Positions 36,313 to 45,840 of a stretch of 64,000 nt of DNA are shown one piece after another. The DNA is from Marinomonas spartinae. GTDB taxonomy: Bacteria > Pseudomonadota > Gammaproteobacteria > Pseudomonadales > Marinomonadaceae. The stretch's first letter is position 1; each line of letters begins with the position of its first letter. The translations under genes were made by a program, and so were the position numbers. Below the pieces are notes generated by a model. It ran no database searches. It saw only the letters and a program-made list of their open reading frames with translations, and had not been told where the DNA came from. Where the stretch lies: positions 124,001-188,000 of the forward strand of contig NZ_FLOB01000007.1 in assembly GCF_900089775.1 (NCBI RefSeq). The letters are read 5' to 3'.

Positions 36313-36762
36313 ATGTCACTAAAAGTTGGCGATATCGCCCCTGACTTTTTAGCAAAAGACCAGCACGGTGAAAACATCACCCTAAGTCAATTTAAAGGCA
36401 AAAAGGTCATTCTGTATTTTTACCCAAAAGACTCCACACCCGGTTGTACTGCCCAAGCCTGTAACTTACGCGACAACTATGAAGAGCTTCTGGAAAAAGG
36501 TTATGTGGTTCTCGGTATCAGCACAGACAGCGTAACTCGCCATCAAAACTTTATCGCGAAAAACGAACTTCCCTTCTCTTTAATTGCAGATACTGAGCGA
36601 GTGGTACATGAACTCTATGGAACTTGGCAGCTTAAAAAGTTCATGGGACGAGAATTTATGGGCACAGTTCGCACTACTTTTGTTGTCGATGAAAAAGGCG
36701 TTATCAGTAAAATCATAGAGAAAGTGAAAACAAAAGATCACACCGCTCAAATTTTAGACTAA
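36313..36762 (+). CDS. bcp: Bcp-type peroxiredoxin (PrxQ)
   Basis: 149 residues. A thiol peroxidase that reduces hydroperoxides. FYPKDSTPGCTAQACNLRDN holds the peroxidatic Cys and the resolving Cys five residues later, the atypical 2-Cys pattern of this class. The N-terminus VGDIAPDFLAKDQHGENITL and the end RTTFVVDEKGVI are typical. It is divergent from dapA. A long inverted repeat follows at 36859-36908. Confidence 0.95.
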   Translation: MSLKVGDIAPDFLAKDQHGENITLSQFKGKKVILYFYPKDSTPGCTAQACNLRDNYEELLEKGYVVLGISTDSVTRHQNFIAKNELPFSLIADTERVVHELYGTWQLKKFMGREFMGTVRTTFVVDEKGVISKIIEKVKTKDHTAQILD

Positions 36763-36858
36763 TTTCTGAAACCTCTTGCTCTCCAATGGAACGCTTCCTT
36801 TAATAGCGTTCCATAACCCCAACAAAATAAGCCGTATTGAAAATGGCATATAAAGACA

Positions 36859-36908
36859 AAGCCCAAAAGCCACCTTGTCACATTTTAACAAGGTGGCTTT
36901 TGGGTTTA
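36859..36908. terminator. Very long bidirectional terminator between bcp and queF
   Basis: About 20 bp of near-perfect pairing: AAGCCCAAAAGCCACCTTGT against ACAAGGTGGCTTTTGGGTTT, with a 9-nt loop and one G-T pair. A-rich and T-rich ends let it work for both converging genes. Confidence 0.85.
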
Positions 36909-36924
36909 TCTTATGTGTAGCGGT

Positions 36925-37740
36925 CTATTGCCTGGTAAGGCGATCATTTCCCAACACTAACGGAGCAGAAGAACGATATGGATTTATATCCAATCCTCCA
37001 CGACGAACGTAACGAGCATAAACAATCAAACTCTCAGGTTGGCAAAGCCGCATAATATCAATATAGATGCGCTCCACACATTGCTCATGAAAATCCGTGT
37101 GCTCACGAAATGACACGATGTATTTTAATAAACTCTCATGATCAATTCGGGGCCCTCTGTAATCAATAAACACAGACCCCCAATCAGGCTGATTGGTTAC
37201 AGGACAATTGGATTTAAGCAAGTGGCTTACCAAGCGCTCTTCAACGATACCTGCATCACGATCAAGGGTCAGTAGATCTGCTTTCGGATGATACTCATCG
37301 ATCTCGACATCCAGCTCATCAATACAATAATCAGGTGTCAGAACAACAAGAGAAGACATAGAGTCAACCTCTCGCAAAACAACTGTCACTGTCACACCAG
37401 CAGCATTGGATAGATCCTTCTCCAACGTTGCCTGAACATCTTCTTGCGAATCATACCGCATCTGATTCAAAGAATTTAAGTACAATTTAAAAGACTTCGA
37501 CTCAATAATATTAGGAGAATTGCAGGGGAAACGAAATTCAGCCAGTGCAACAATCGGCTTACCTTTACTGTTTAACCATGACACTTCATAAGCGTTCCAA
37601 ACATCTTCGCCATAGAAAGGAAGACGCTCAGAGGCGACTCCCATTTCAGACCATTTATCTACTCGAGCAATGGGATAAAGCAACCCTGGATCGTATTCAG
37701 AAACGTATTCAGTTTGCTGACCTAAGGGTAAAGTGCCCAT
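36925..37740 (-). CDS. queF: QueF, NADPH-dependent preQ0 reductase (long type)
   Basis: 271 residues from the ATG at 37740, behind GAGGAA. It reduces preQ0 to preQ1 in queuosine synthesis. The QueF motif ESKSFKLYLNS binds NADPH; NCPVTNQPDWGSVFI holds the catalytic Cys; FHEQCVERIYIDIM is the second-half motif. The length puts it with the two-domain type (E. coli 282). The gene starts 10 nt after the ABC permease gene and may be transcribed with it. Confidence 0.95.
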   Translation of the reverse strand: MGTLPLGQQTEYVSEYDPGLLYPIARVDKWSEMGVASERLPFYGEDVWNAYEVSWLNSKGKPIVALAEFRFPCNSPNIIESKSFKLYLNSLNQMRYDSQEDVQATLEKDLSNAAGVTVTVVLREVDSMSSLVVLTPDYCIDELDVEIDEYHPKADLLTLDRDAGIVEERLVSHLLKSNCPVTNQPDWGSVFIDYRGPRIDHESLLKYIVSFREHTDFHEQCVERIYIDIMRLCQPESLIVYARYVRRGGLDINPYRSSAPLVLGNDRLTRQ

Positions 37741-37750
37741 ATTTATTTCC

Positions 37751-38524
37751 TCAATTTCTAATGCCTTTGCCTTTATTAAGCAAATGCAAACCAAACGTAA
37801 ATAACACTACGATAAAAATGCCGACAATCACGAGCGCCATGTATACATTAATATCAGAAACACCAAGAATACCGTATCTGAAAGCATTTACCATATAAAG
37901 AACAGGATTCAGAAGAGATACGTGTTGCCAGAAACTAGGCAACAAATCAATCGAATAGAATACACCTCCCAAATAGGTCAACGGCGTCAAAATAAACGTT
38001 GGCACAATAGAAACATCATCAAAATTTCTTGCGTATATAGCATTCACAAAACCACCCAGTGAAAACATAATGGCTGTTAAGCACACTACGGCAATCGTCA
38101 AAAACAAATTTTGCAAATGTAAGTGAGTAAAAAATAACGACAAGACAGTAACAATGGCTCCTACAAACAGGCCACGGGCCACACCACCTAACACATACCC
38201 TACCAAAATCACCCAATTAGGGGTCGGTGATACCAATAGCTCTTGAATACTATGCTGAAACTTTGCAGAGAAGAATGAAGACGAGACATTCGAATAAGAG
38301 TTGGTAATCACAGACATCATAATCAAACCTGGCACAATGTACTGCATATAGCTAAAGCCACCCATTTGGCCAATTCGACTACCGATCAAATTACCAAAAA
38401 TGGCAAAATACAAAGACATGGTAATAGCTGGCGGCAATAAAGTCTGTGGCCAAATACGAGTGAAACGACGTATTTCACGACGTAGGATAGTATAAAAAGC
38501 GATAAAAATTTCCGAATTAGACAT
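37751..38524 (-). CDS. yadH: ABC-2-type export permease (YadH-like)
   Basis: 257 residues with six membrane segments. Family marks are LPPAITMSLYFAIFGNLIGSRIG, YMQYIVPGLIMMSVITNSYSN and PLTYLGGVFYSIDLLPSFWQ. It pairs with the ATPase gene 5 nt upstream. The exported substrate of YadGH is not known. Confidence 0.9.
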   Translation of the reverse strand: MSNSEIFIAFYTILRREIRRFTRIWPQTLLPPAITMSLYFAIFGNLIGSRIGQMGGFSYMQYIVPGLIMMSVITNSYSNVSSSFFSAKFQHSIQELLVSPTPNWVILVGYVLGGVARGLFVGAIVTVLSLFFTHLHLQNLFLTIAVVCLTAIMFSLGGFVNAIYARNFDDVSIVPTFILTPLTYLGGVFYSIDLLPSFWQHVSLLNPVLYMVNAFRYGILGVSDINVYMALVIVGIFIVVLFTFGLHLLNKGKGIRN

Positions 38525-38529
38525 ATTGC

Positions 38530-39444
38530 TTAACCTTTAATCAATTTGACGAAGAGCTCTTCGAGACGATTCGATTTATTTCTCATACTGATCACATTAA
38601 CGCCTGCCTCATCCAGTGCTTTAAAAATATGATTAATCGATTGCCCTTTGATCACCTCTACTTCAATAGTGGATAAGTCCTTGCTTAGTTTTGTCGAATA
38701 ACCATCAACATGCCAGTCATCACTCACTGGTTGATCAAGATCTAAAATAAATGTCTCTTGATTCAAGGTTTTTAATAGAGCTTTTACACTGGTATTTTCA
38801 ACAATTTGCCCACTATTAATAATGGCTATATTGCGACACAATTGCTCAGCCTCTTCCAAATAATGGGTAGTCAGAATGATTGTCGTTCCCTGCTCATTAA
38901 GGTTTTTAATAAATTCCCACATAGAACGACGTAGCTCAATATCCACACCTGCAGTTGGCTCATCTAAAATAAGCACTTCAGGCTCATGAATCAGGGCGCG
39001 AGCAATCATTAGGCGACGCTTCATTCCCCCCGATAGCATGCGGGACTGCACATCTTTTTTATCCCATAGATCCAATTGCTTTAAATATTTTTCAGCTCTC
39101 TCTTCAGCGACTCGATTACTGATACCGTAAAAACCCGCTTGAGTCACAACAACATTAAAGACGGTCTCAAATACATTAAAGTTAAATTCTTGCGGCACTA
39201 CGCCAAGGTACTGTTTCGCTTTAGCAAAATCTTTATCAATATCAGCCCCAAAGATAGACACTTTCCCTGAAGTCTTGTTTACCAGAGAGCATAAAATACC
39301 AATGGTTGTGGATTTGCCCGCCCCATTAGGGCCAAGCAAGGCAAAAAAGTCTCCCTTTTCAACATTTAGATTTATTCCCTTAAGGGCTTCAAATCCACCT
39401 TCATAACGCTTTTTAAGATCACTTATTTCAATTGCATATGTCAT
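38530..39444 (-). CDS. yadG: ABC exporter ATPase (YadG-like)
   Basis: 304 residues. Walker A LLGPNGAGKSTTIGIL, signature MLSGGMKRRLMIARAL, Walker B VLILDEPTAGVDIELR, switch His in TTHYLEE. The C-terminal ~80 residues form the extra domain common in ATPases of ABC-2 exporters. It is the first gene of a leftward group yadG-yadH-queF. It is divergent from the PA2817-like gene, 60 nt away. Confidence 0.92.
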   Translation of the reverse strand: MTYAIEISDLKKRYEGGFEALKGINLNVEKGDFFALLGPNGAGKSTTIGILCSLVNKTSGKVSIFGADIDKDFAKAKQYLGVVPQEFNFNVFETVFNVVVTQAGFYGISNRVAEERAEKYLKQLDLWDKKDVQSRMLSGGMKRRLMIARALIHEPEVLILDEPTAGVDIELRRSMWEFIKNLNEQGTTIILTTHYLEEAEQLCRNIAIINSGQIVENTSVKALLKTLNQETFILDLDQPVSDDWHVDGYSTKLSKDLSTIEVEVIKGQSINHIFKALDEAGVNVISMRNKSNRLEELFVKLIKG

Positions 39445-39504
39445 AATGGTATATCTCGTTAGGCTATTGCCAACTTAATCGTTACATTTAAATAGGTTTT
39501 TTAC

Positions 39505-39912
39505 GTGGAATCTCGCAATCAATACATTCTTAACGCTTTTACAGAACTACGCCAACGCATCGCAGAGCACGACCCATTCCATAGAGAAGATCTGGCCGAA
39601 GAAGAAGTTGATTTTCTTGATAAATGGGATCAATTGGAACCCAAAATAGAAGCGAACAACGTAGACTATATATTTGATGCACAAGAGCTACTATCACGCT
39701 TTATTCGTTGCTACCCCAACCTAGTTCCTCTCATTAAGAGAGAGCTACTTTGGTTTGTTGGAGGCGAATGCTTGCATTTCTTAGGAGATGAAGAAATTTC
39801 GCTTTATCAACACCTTGAAGAGCATCTATACGAGCTAGACTCACAAGGTAAAACTTACAATATTTCAACAGAAATCAGCGTACTCAGAGGCGACTTAACA
39901 CAACGACATTAA
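39505..39912 (+). CDS. PA2817-like conserved small protein
   Basis: 135 residues, acidic, no signal peptide or membrane segment. The conserved part is LSRFIRCYPNLVPLIKRELLWFVGGECLHFLGDEEISLYQ, which recalls the Pseudomonas PA2817 family (sometimes named dehydrogenase without good evidence). Function unknown. No cofactor motif is visible. A hairpin follows its stop at 39918-39944. Confidence 0.75.
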   Translation: MESRNQYILNAFTELRQRIAEHDPFHREDLAEEEVDFLDKWDQLEPKIEANNVDYIFDAQELLSRFIRCYPNLVPLIKRELLWFVGGECLHFLGDEEISLYQHLEEHLYELDSQGKTYNISTEISVLRGDLTQRH

Positions 39913-39917
39913 TAAAC

Positions 39918-39944
39918 ATTCAGGGCAGTTGCGCTGCCCTGAAT
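39918..39944. terminator. Likely terminator between the PA2817-like gene and fabF
   Basis: ATTCAGGGCAG and CTGCCCTGAAT form a perfect 11-bp stem with a 5-nt loop (TTGCG). It lies 5 nt after one stop and 4 nt before the other. The T tracts are poor on both sides, so strength is uncertain. Confidence 0.7.
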
Positions 39945-39948
39945 AAAA

Positions 39949-41187
39949 TCACACTCGCTTAAACACAAGCGTCCCATTGGTGCCGCCAAAGCCAAATGAA
40001 TTATTTAATACCACATCGATTTTACGCTTTTGTGGAGTCGATGCCACATAATTCAAGTCACACCCTTCACTTGGTTCTTCTAAATTTATTGTGGGTGGCG
40101 CCACTTGATCACGGATGGCTAAGATAGAAAAAATCGACTCTACCGCCCCAGCTGCCCCCAATAAATGACCAATCATTGATTTAGTTGAACTGATCGCAAC
40201 ATCTGATGCATCAGCCCCCATCAATAATTTTACGGCTTGCGTTTCTGCCAAATCACCAGCCATCGTTGACGTGCCATGAGCATTAATATAATCCACTTCA
40301 TGAGAGGCAATACCAGCATCTTTAATGGCTGCATTCATGGCTGCAAATGCACCCTCTCCCGTTTCTGGAGGGGCCGTGATGTGATACCCATCATCACTCA
40401 TACCAAAGCCGGCTAACTCGGCATAAATAGTCGCACCGCGCGCAACAGCGTGCTCATACTCCTCAAGAACTAAAATCCCCGATCCTTCCCCCATCACAAA
40501 GCCATCACGATCTTTATCCCAAGGACGACTTGCTGTTTTAGGGTCATCGTTACGAGTCGATAGCGCCCTTGCCGCACCAAATCCACCAACACCCAACGGT
40601 GTTATGGCCATTTCGGCTCCACCAGCCAGCATGACATCCGAATCCCCATAGGAGATCATCCTTGCAGCCATGCCGATGTTATGAGTACCCGTTGTACAAG
40701 CAGTAACGATGGAGATATTCGGCCCTTTAAAGCCAAAGCGTATCGCTACATGACCAGAAATCATATTAATAATGGCACCCGGCACAAAAAAAGGTGAGAT
40801 ACGCTTAGGACCAGATGCTTTTAAAAGGTCGAGGTTTTTTTCTATCATCGGCAAACCACCAATGCCTGACCCTATAGCACAACCCACGCGAGTCAAATCT
40901 GCCATTTCTGCATTCAGCTTTGCATCCTCAATAGCCTGCACTGCGGCAGCGATACCATATTGAATGAAAAGATCCATTTTTCTGGCTTCTTTAGCACTCA
41001 TATATTGAGTCACATCAAAGCCTTTCACCTGAGCTGCAAAACGTGTAGAAAATTGACTAGCATCAAAAGAAGCAATATCAGAGACACCGCTTTTCCCTTC
41101 CAACACATTATCCCACGTGTCTTTTACATTGTTGCCAAGGGGTGTCACCATTCCCATTCCAGTGACGACAACTCGACGACGCGACAT
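39949..41187 (-). CDS. fabF: FabF, beta-ketoacyl-ACP synthase II
   Basis: 412 residues (E. coli 413). It elongates acyl-ACP in fatty acid synthesis. The nucleophile Cys is in [14 protein letters not shown], the two catalytic His in [12 protein letters not shown] and [15 protein letters not shown], and [12 protein letters not shown] ends the protein. GGAGGAA precedes the ATG. It follows acpP after 103 nt that contain a hairpin, which may lower its expression relative to acpP. Confidence 0.97.
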   Translation of the reverse strand: MSRRRVVVTGMGMVTPLGNNVKDTWDNVLEGKSGVSDIASFDASQFSTRFAAQVKGFDVTQYMSAKEARKMDLFIQYGIAAAVQAIEDAKLNAEMADLTRVGCAIGSGIGGLPMIEKNLDLLKASGPKRISPFFVPGAIINMISGHVAIRFGFKGPNISIVTACTTGTHNIGMAARMISYGDSDVMLAGGAEMAITPLGVGGFGAARALSTRNDDPKTASRPWDKDRDGFVMGEGSGILVLEEYEHAVARGATIYAELAGFGMSDDGYHITAPPETGEGAFAAMNAAIKDAGIASHEVDYINAHGTSTMAGDLAETQAVKLLMGADASDVAISSTKSMIGHLLGAAGAVESIFSILAIRDQVAPPTINLEEPSEGCDLNYVASTPQKRKIDVVLNNSFGFGGTNGTLVFKRV

Positions 41188-41234
41188 AGGATTCCTCCGA
41201 AAATAGCCCTAAACCTTCAGGGACTTATTAATAA

Positions 41235-41268
41235 GAAAAGCCGCTGTAACGAATACAAGCGGCTTTTC
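41235..41268 (-). terminator. Terminator or attenuator between acpP and fabF
   Basis: Read leftward, GAAAAGCCGCT pairs with AGCGGCTTTTC over 11 bp with a 12-nt loop; a short T-rich run (TTATT) follows. It lies 22 nt after the acpP stop. It probably ends most acpP transcripts and lets some through to fabF. Confidence 0.7.
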
Positions 41269-41290
41269 GGGAAACTCAATTCACTGAAAA

Positions 41291-41524
41291 TTACAAGTTA
41301 GCGTTAATGTAGTCGTTCGCTGCTTGTACTGTAGTGATTTTTTCAGCTTCTTCATCAGGAATTTCAGTATCAAATTCCTCTTCAAGAGCCATAACCAATT
41401 CAACAGTATCTAGGGAATCGGCACCCAAATCATCAACAAAAGATGCTGAAGGGACAACCTCTTCCTCTTTAACACCAAGCTGTTCGCATACGATTTTTTT
41501 AACGCGTTCTTCAATGCTACTCAT
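41291..41524 (-). CDS. acpP: Acyl carrier protein
   Basis: 77 residues, highly acidic. [19 protein letters not shown] holds the Ser that carries phosphopantetheine. Central carrier of fatty acid synthesis, also donor for PlsX and LpxA-type enzymes. A perfect TATAAT (41568-41573, read leftward) lies 44 nt before the start, and hairpins lie on both sides of the gene, so it can form a short, abundant mRNA. Confidence 0.98.
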   Translation of the reverse strand: MSSIEERVKKIVCEQLGVKEEEVVPSASFVDDLGADSLDTVELVMALEEEFDTEIPDEEAEKITTVQAANDYINANL

Positions 41525-41567
41525 TAGAAGTTCCTACTTTACTCGTTAATAGCTCATTTTGAGCAAT

Positions 41568-41573
41568 ATTATA
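41568..41573 (-). promoter_or_regulatory. Candidate -10 element for acpP
   Basis: TATAAT read leftward, in the 137-nt gap between fabG and acpP. The -35 region 17 nt upstream (TTTTAG) is poor. An A/T-rich repeat GTTGAATT...AATTCAAC at 41633-41656 stands just after fabG. Inferred only. Confidence 0.45.
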
Positions 41574-41661
41574 ATGTTCGACAACCTAAACTAAAAGGCG
41601 TGATTCTCAACATGAACCGGAGACGTATTTTCGTTGAATTAAATATAAAATTCAACTCAAA

Positions 41662-42396
41662 TTACGACATATACATGCCACCATTGACATGTAATGTTTC
41701 ACCGGTGATGTAAGCTGCGCCATTAGACGCTAAAAATGCGACAGCTGCCGCGATTTCTTCTGGTTGACCAAGACGCGAAGCTGGTACTTTTGACACCAAA
41801 TTCGCTTTGTGCTCTTCAGGAAGCACCTTAGTCATATCCGTTTCAATGAACCCTGGCGCAACACAATTGACTGTGATGCCTCGAGATCCAATTTCTGCCG
41901 CCAAAGAACGACTAAAACCTTCTAGTCCGGCTTTAGCTGCAGAGTAATTAGATTGTCCGCCATTGCCCATAGAGCCAACGACTGAACTAATGCTAATAAC
42001 ACGACCAAATTTTGCCTTGGTCATGCCACGCAAGCAAGCTTTTGTGACACGAAAAACAGATGTTAAGTTAGTATTAATTACTTGATCCCATTCATCTTCT
42101 TTCATTCGCATCATTAGGTTATCACGAGTTATCCCCGCATTGTTAACCAAAATTGTAGGCGCTCCGTATTCTGCGTTAATTTCTTTGATTACCGCATCAA
42201 CAGACTCGCTAGATGATACATCCAACACCCAGCCCTTGCCATTTTCACCAAGATATTCGCTAATGCTTTGGGCACCAGACTCACTTGTCGCGGTTCCGAT
42301 GACCGTCGCACCTTGCTGAACAAGAGCAGTCGCAATGGCTTTACCAATGCCTCGAGTTGCTCCTGTTACCAGTGCAATCTTGCCTTCCAGACTCAT
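41662..42396 (-). CDS. fabG: FabG, 3-oxoacyl-ACP reductase
   Basis: 244 residues from the ATG at 42396, which gives MSLEGKIALVTG and the E. coli length; GGAG is 6 nt upstream. An ATG one codon earlier is also possible. SDR fold: NADP-binding TGATRGIGKAIA, NNAGITRD, catalytic Ser in ISSVVGSMG and YSAAKAGLEG with Tyr and Lys. The protein ends in HVNGGMYMS, typical of FabG. Confidence 0.97.
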   Translation of the reverse strand: MSLEGKIALVTGATRGIGKAIATALVQQGATVIGTATSESGAQSISEYLGENGKGWVLDVSSSESVDAVIKEINAEYGAPTILVNNAGITRDNLMMRMKEDEWDQVINTNLTSVFRVTKACLRGMTKAKFGRVISISSVVGSMGNGGQSNYSAAKAGLEGFSRSLAAEIGSRGITVNCVAPGFIETDMTKVLPEEHKANLVSKVPASRLGQPEEIAAAVAFLASNGAAYITGETLHVNGGMYMS

Positions 42397-42462
42397 CATT
42401 GTCTCCAATTTTCGATTTACTTAGTTGCTATATGGTACTAAAAAATCCCGTCACAACCCCAG

Positions 42463-43386
42463 TTATGCAGAAATTGCTGCTTCAAAGCCACCCAGATCCC
42501 CTAAGGACGAAGCAGCCATACCTTTCACAATACGCTTATTCAAGCCACATAGGACCTTACCAGGACCACATTCTAAGGTGGTGCTGACTCCCAGTTCAGC
42601 CAGTAACTCAATGGATTGAGTCCATAATACAGGCTCGCTCAATTGAGACACCAAGTTAGCTTTAATCACTTTAGCATCAGATACCGCTTGAGCACTGAAA
42701 TTTTGCACCAAAGTACACGTTGGCTCATGAAACTCGATTGAAGCAAGCTTTTCAGCCAACTTTTCACCGGCCGGCACCATCAGCTCGCAATGGGAAGGCA
42801 CACTAACAGGGAGAGGTAGCGCACGTTTTGCTCCAGCCTCTTTAGCATGGCTCATCGCCTCTTCTACCGCCTTCACATGACCTGCAATCACCACTTGACC
42901 TGGTGAGTTAAAATTCACAGCACTAACAACCCCTGTTGCCGCCTTACAGGCCGCCATGACATCATCGTCACCTAATCCAATGATGGCTGCCATTGCCCCT
43001 TCACCAGCGGGTACGGCGTCGAGCATGTATTCACCACGCAGCTTAACGAGTTCCACCGCTTCTAAAAAGGAAATAACGCCAGAACACACCAATGCGGAAT
43101 ATTCACCCAAACTATGACCGGCAACATATGCTGGCTTAGGGCCGCCTTGCTGTTCCCACAAACGCCACAAAGCAACACTGGCCGTTAACAAAGCGGGTTG
43201 TGTTTTATCGGTTTGATTTAGCTTATCTGCATCATTTTGAACAAGGTCCCATAGATCATAACCAAGCACTTCTGACGCTTCAGCGAAAGTCTGACCAATA
43301 ACGTCATACTTCTCAGCCAAATCCGCCAGCATACCCAACTGCTGGGAACCCTGCCCAGGAAAAACAAAAGCTAACTCATTACTCAT
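42463..43386 (-). CDS. fabD: FabD, malonyl-CoA:ACP transacylase
   Basis: 307 residues (E. coli 309). It loads malonyl groups on ACP. FVFPGQGSQQLGML near the start, the nucleophile Ser in AGHSLGEYSALVCSG and the catalytic His in PVSVPSHCELM. It overlaps plsX by 4 nt (ATGA). fabH is not between plsX and fabD, as in Pseudomonas and unlike E. coli. Confidence 0.97.
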   Translation of the reverse strand: MSNELAFVFPGQGSQQLGMLADLAEKYDVIGQTFAEASEVLGYDLWDLVQNDADKLNQTDKTQPALLTASVALWRLWEQQGGPKPAYVAGHSLGEYSALVCSGVISFLEAVELVKLRGEYMLDAVPAGEGAMAAIIGLGDDDVMAACKAATGVVSAVNFNSPGQVVIAGHVKAVEEAMSHAKEAGAKRALPLPVSVPSHCELMVPAGEKLAEKLASIEFHEPTCTLVQNFSAQAVSDAKVIKANLVSQLSEPVLWTQSIELLAELGVSTTLECGPGKVLCGLNKRIVKGMAASSLGDLGGFEAAISA

Positions 43387-44333
43387 TTAGACCCCTCATT
43401 ATCAAGTCGCGCAGTTATAGCCTTAGCTAAATCCGCTTGCGCAATGTCAATTCCATATTCTATCGCCCCGATCATGGCCGCTAAATCCGACCCACCGTGA
43501 CCCTTTACCAAATTACCGTTCACCCCCACAAGGCAAGCCCCATGTCGACGCTTAGTTTGGTAAAACGTCTCGAACAACGATTGATCGCCGCCTTGCTCCT
43601 TTAGCTGCTTCATCAAAAAAGACAACAGCCCCTCTGACGCTTTTAATACCGCATTTCCCACCATACCATCACAGACAATGACATTTTTCTCACCATGAAA
43701 CAGTTCACTTCCCTCAGCGTAGCCTAAATACATAGGCCATGTTTTCTCAGAAAGCAATGTATCCGCTTGACGAATTACGGAACTACCTTTCGTACTTTCT
43801 ACTCCAACATTCAGCAAACCAACCTTGGGCGCTTCACTGCTCAACACTTCAACATAAGCTGCACCAAGCTGTGCAAACCCCTCCAACATTGACGCTGGAC
43901 AATGAACATTTGCCCCCAAATCCACCAGACAACGTAGCGGATCAGCGTGCAACTCGCGAATCAACGCGGGATACAACTTAGGCCGAATAACCCCTAATAA
44001 ATGCCTTGCTAGAGCAACCACCGCTCCGGTATTACCAAATGTCACCACCACATCAGCCCCATCACGCAAGCTGTCAATCGCTTTAAATAAAGTACTGTCT
44101 CGACGCTTAAACAAAGACAGGACTATATCGTCCTCCGCATGGATTTCATCCAGACAGGACACGAGCGTTAATCGACTATGATGAATTTGGGGAATACATT
44201 CTGATGTTAAATAAGAAGAGTAGTAGAGAGTAATTTCTACATTAGGGTACTGAGAAAGCACCTCAAGCGCACTTTCAAATGCAATGCGGGGACCTAAGTC
44301 CCCGCCCATAGCGTCTAAAGCTACCCTGATCAT
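43383..44333 (-). CDS. plsX: PlsX, acyl-ACP:phosphate acyltransferase
   Basis: 316 residues. It makes acyl-phosphate for phospholipid synthesis at the inner membrane surface. Motifs: VALDAMGGDLGPRI, VTFGNTGAVVALA, RCLVDLGANVHC and VIVCDGMVGNAVLKASEG. It follows rpmF after 11 nt and overlaps fabD by 4 nt. Slightly shorter than E. coli PlsX (356), which has a longer C-terminus. Confidence 0.95.
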   Translation of the reverse strand: MIRVALDAMGGDLGPRIAFESALEVLSQYPNVEITLYYSSYLTSECIPQIHHSRLTLVSCLDEIHAEDDIVLSLFKRRDSTLFKAIDSLRDGADVVVTFGNTGAVVALARHLLGVIRPKLYPALIRELHADPLRCLVDLGANVHCPASMLEGFAQLGAAYVEVLSSEAPKVGLLNVGVESTKGSSVIRQADTLLSEKTWPMYLGYAEGSELFHGEKNVIVCDGMVGNAVLKASEGLLSFLMKQLKEQGGDQSLFETFYQTKRRHGACLVGVNGNLVKGHGGSDLAAMIGAIEYGIDIAQADLAKAITARLDNEGSK

Positions 44334-44344
44334 GGGTATCTTAG

Positions 44345-44524
44345 TTACTCACCTTTAGGGGTGATAACTTGACGACCACGGTAGAAACCGTCTGCAGAGA
44401 CGTGGTGACGACGGTGAAGTTCACCAGTAGTCTGTTCTACAGATAGAGTTGCACTTGTCAAAGCGTCATGTGAACGGCGCTGGCCGCGACGTGAACGTGT
44501 CACTTTACTTTTTTGTACTGCCAT
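44345..44524 (-). CDS. rpmF: Ribosomal protein L32
   Basis: 59 residues, very basic, from the ATG at 44524: [20 protein letters not shown], then [20 protein letters not shown], and the end [14 protein letters not shown]32 is part of the 50S subunit. This form has no Cys pairs, so it does not bind zinc. A GGAGC ribosome site lies about 8 nt upstream. It stands between yceD and plsX, the normal position. Confidence 0.97.
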   Translation of the reverse strand: MAVQKSKVTRSRRGQRRSHDALTSATLSVEQTTGELHRRHHVSADGFYRGRQVITPKGE

Positions 44525-44535
44525 TTTTGGAGCTC

Positions 44536-45066
44536 CTAACTTTTACTTGGCTTAAAATTAGCCAATATACTAAATGGATTCGGTTTTTGTTCGTCATCCG
44601 GTGCGTCATCGGTAGACGAGGCATACTTTACAGCTGTTGGGTTGCAACCACTTTCTTCATGATAGGCGACGATAGGTAAAGCGAGTATGATTTCTTGCTC
44701 TACCATGTCTGCCAAGATTACTTCACCATCGGTCATGACAACAGGGTCATAATCACTCGGTATATTTTTCGCGTGCTCCTCGTCATAAACGAAAGCAAGC
44801 GACAAATCGACCGCCAGCTCCTGTGAAACCGAGTCCATACAACGTTGACAAACAACCTGAACAACGGTTTTTAAAGAACCAGTAGCAATGTAGCGCCTAT
44901 CTTCATCAACTCTAAAGTCTAGATGAATAAACGCATCACCCTCATCAGACGCCAAGACAGCACAAAGCTCCTTAAGCTGGTTAAGGGGCAAGTACCCTTC
45001 AATCGCTGACTCATGGTGAGCGTATTTGCGAGGGTCAAAATATTTAGGTAATGAGTCATTCAACAT
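44536..45066 (-). CDS. yceD: YceD (DUF177), rRNA-linked protein upstream of rpmF
   Basis: 176 residues from the ATG at 45066; the TTG further up is less likely. [34 protein letters not shown] and [13 protein letters not shown] are the family marks. The CxxC and a later Cys (SGCNP) may bind metal. YceD homologues are needed for normal 23S rRNA levels in plants and are nearly always next to rpmF. Regulation by RNase E cleavage is known for E. coli yceD-rpmF; not tested here. Confidence 0.93.
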   Translation of the reverse strand: MLNDSLPKYFDPRKYAHHESAIEGYLPLNQLKELCAVLASDEGDAFIHLDFRVDEDRRYIATGSLKTVVQVVCQRCMDSVSQELAVDLSLAFVYDEEHAKNIPSDYDPVVMTDGEVILADMVEQEIILALPIVAYHEESGCNPTAVKYASSTDDAPDDEQKPNPFSILANFKPSKS

Positions 45067-45202
45067 GGCGGCAAATAATATGGTCAAGTGCTCGACTTGT
45101 CAAAGTCTAAGTGCACTCAAAGGCCTTTTTTTCACTGTTTTTCACTTTCAGGAAGAAAAAAACGTAAAATAACACGCTTCTCTAATCAACTAGCGATTTT
45201 TT

Positions 45203-45793
45203 ATGACCAAAAAACTCATTCTCGGCTCATCATCCCCTTATCGTCAAGCTTTATTAGAACGACTCAACTTGGCATTTCAGTGTCACTCACCCGACATTGA
45301 CGAAAGCCCAAAAGAACACGAAATGCCAGAACAATTAGTTAAACGACTGACCATCCAAAAAGCACAAGCCGTTTGCCAAGACTTAAACCGCCACGACCTT
45401 CTTATTATCAGTTCAGACCAAGTCGCGGTGTTAGATGGCCATATTCTTGGTAAGCCGCATACGATAGAAAATGCGACGGCTCAATTATTGCGCTTCAGTG
45501 GACGAAAAGTCACTTTTTTAACTGGCTTATGTGTTTTAGATTCAGAAACCATGACACACTCATATACACTCAATGAATACCATGTGTATTTCCGAGAACT
45601 TAACCGAGAAGAGGTTGCTCGTTATGTCTGTATAGAGCAACCCTTGGATTGTGCAGGCAGTTTTAAATGCGAAGGACTGGGCGTCGCCCTCTTTGAAAAA
45701 ATGGCAGGTGATGACCCCACGAGCCTAATAGGGCTCCCTTTAATCACGCTCTGCAAAATGTTACGCCAATACGACGTCTCACCTTTCTCTTAA
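45203..45793 (+). CDS. yceF: Maf-family nucleotide pyrophosphatase (YceF type)
   Basis: 196 residues. LILGSSSPYRQALLERL at the start, ISSDQVAVLDGHILGKP with the catalytic Asp, DCAGSFKCEGLGVALFE and DDPTSLIGLPL at the end are Maf marks; the S/DCAGSFK version fits the YceF type, which hydrolyses 7-methyl-GTP. It removes modified nucleotides from the pool. The gene is divergent from yceD, the same neighbourhood as in E. coli and Pseudomonas. Confidence 0.93.
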   Translation: MTKKLILGSSSPYRQALLERLNLAFQCHSPDIDESPKEHEMPEQLVKRLTIQKAQAVCQDLNRHDLLIISSDQVAVLDGHILGKPHTIENATAQLLRFSGRKVTFLTGLCVLDSETMTHSYTLNEYHVYFRELNREEVARYVCIEQPLDCAGSFKCEGLGVALFEKMAGDDPTSLIGLPLITLCKMLRQYDVSPFS

Positions 45794-45840
45794 GACAAGA
45801 GATTTAAAAACAAGAGACAAGACACGCTTGCCTTCCCTTA

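Noticed and set aside
42463-44333. Loss of fabH between plsX and fabD as a novelty
   Set aside because: Pseudomonas has the same arrangement, so it is normal for this group.
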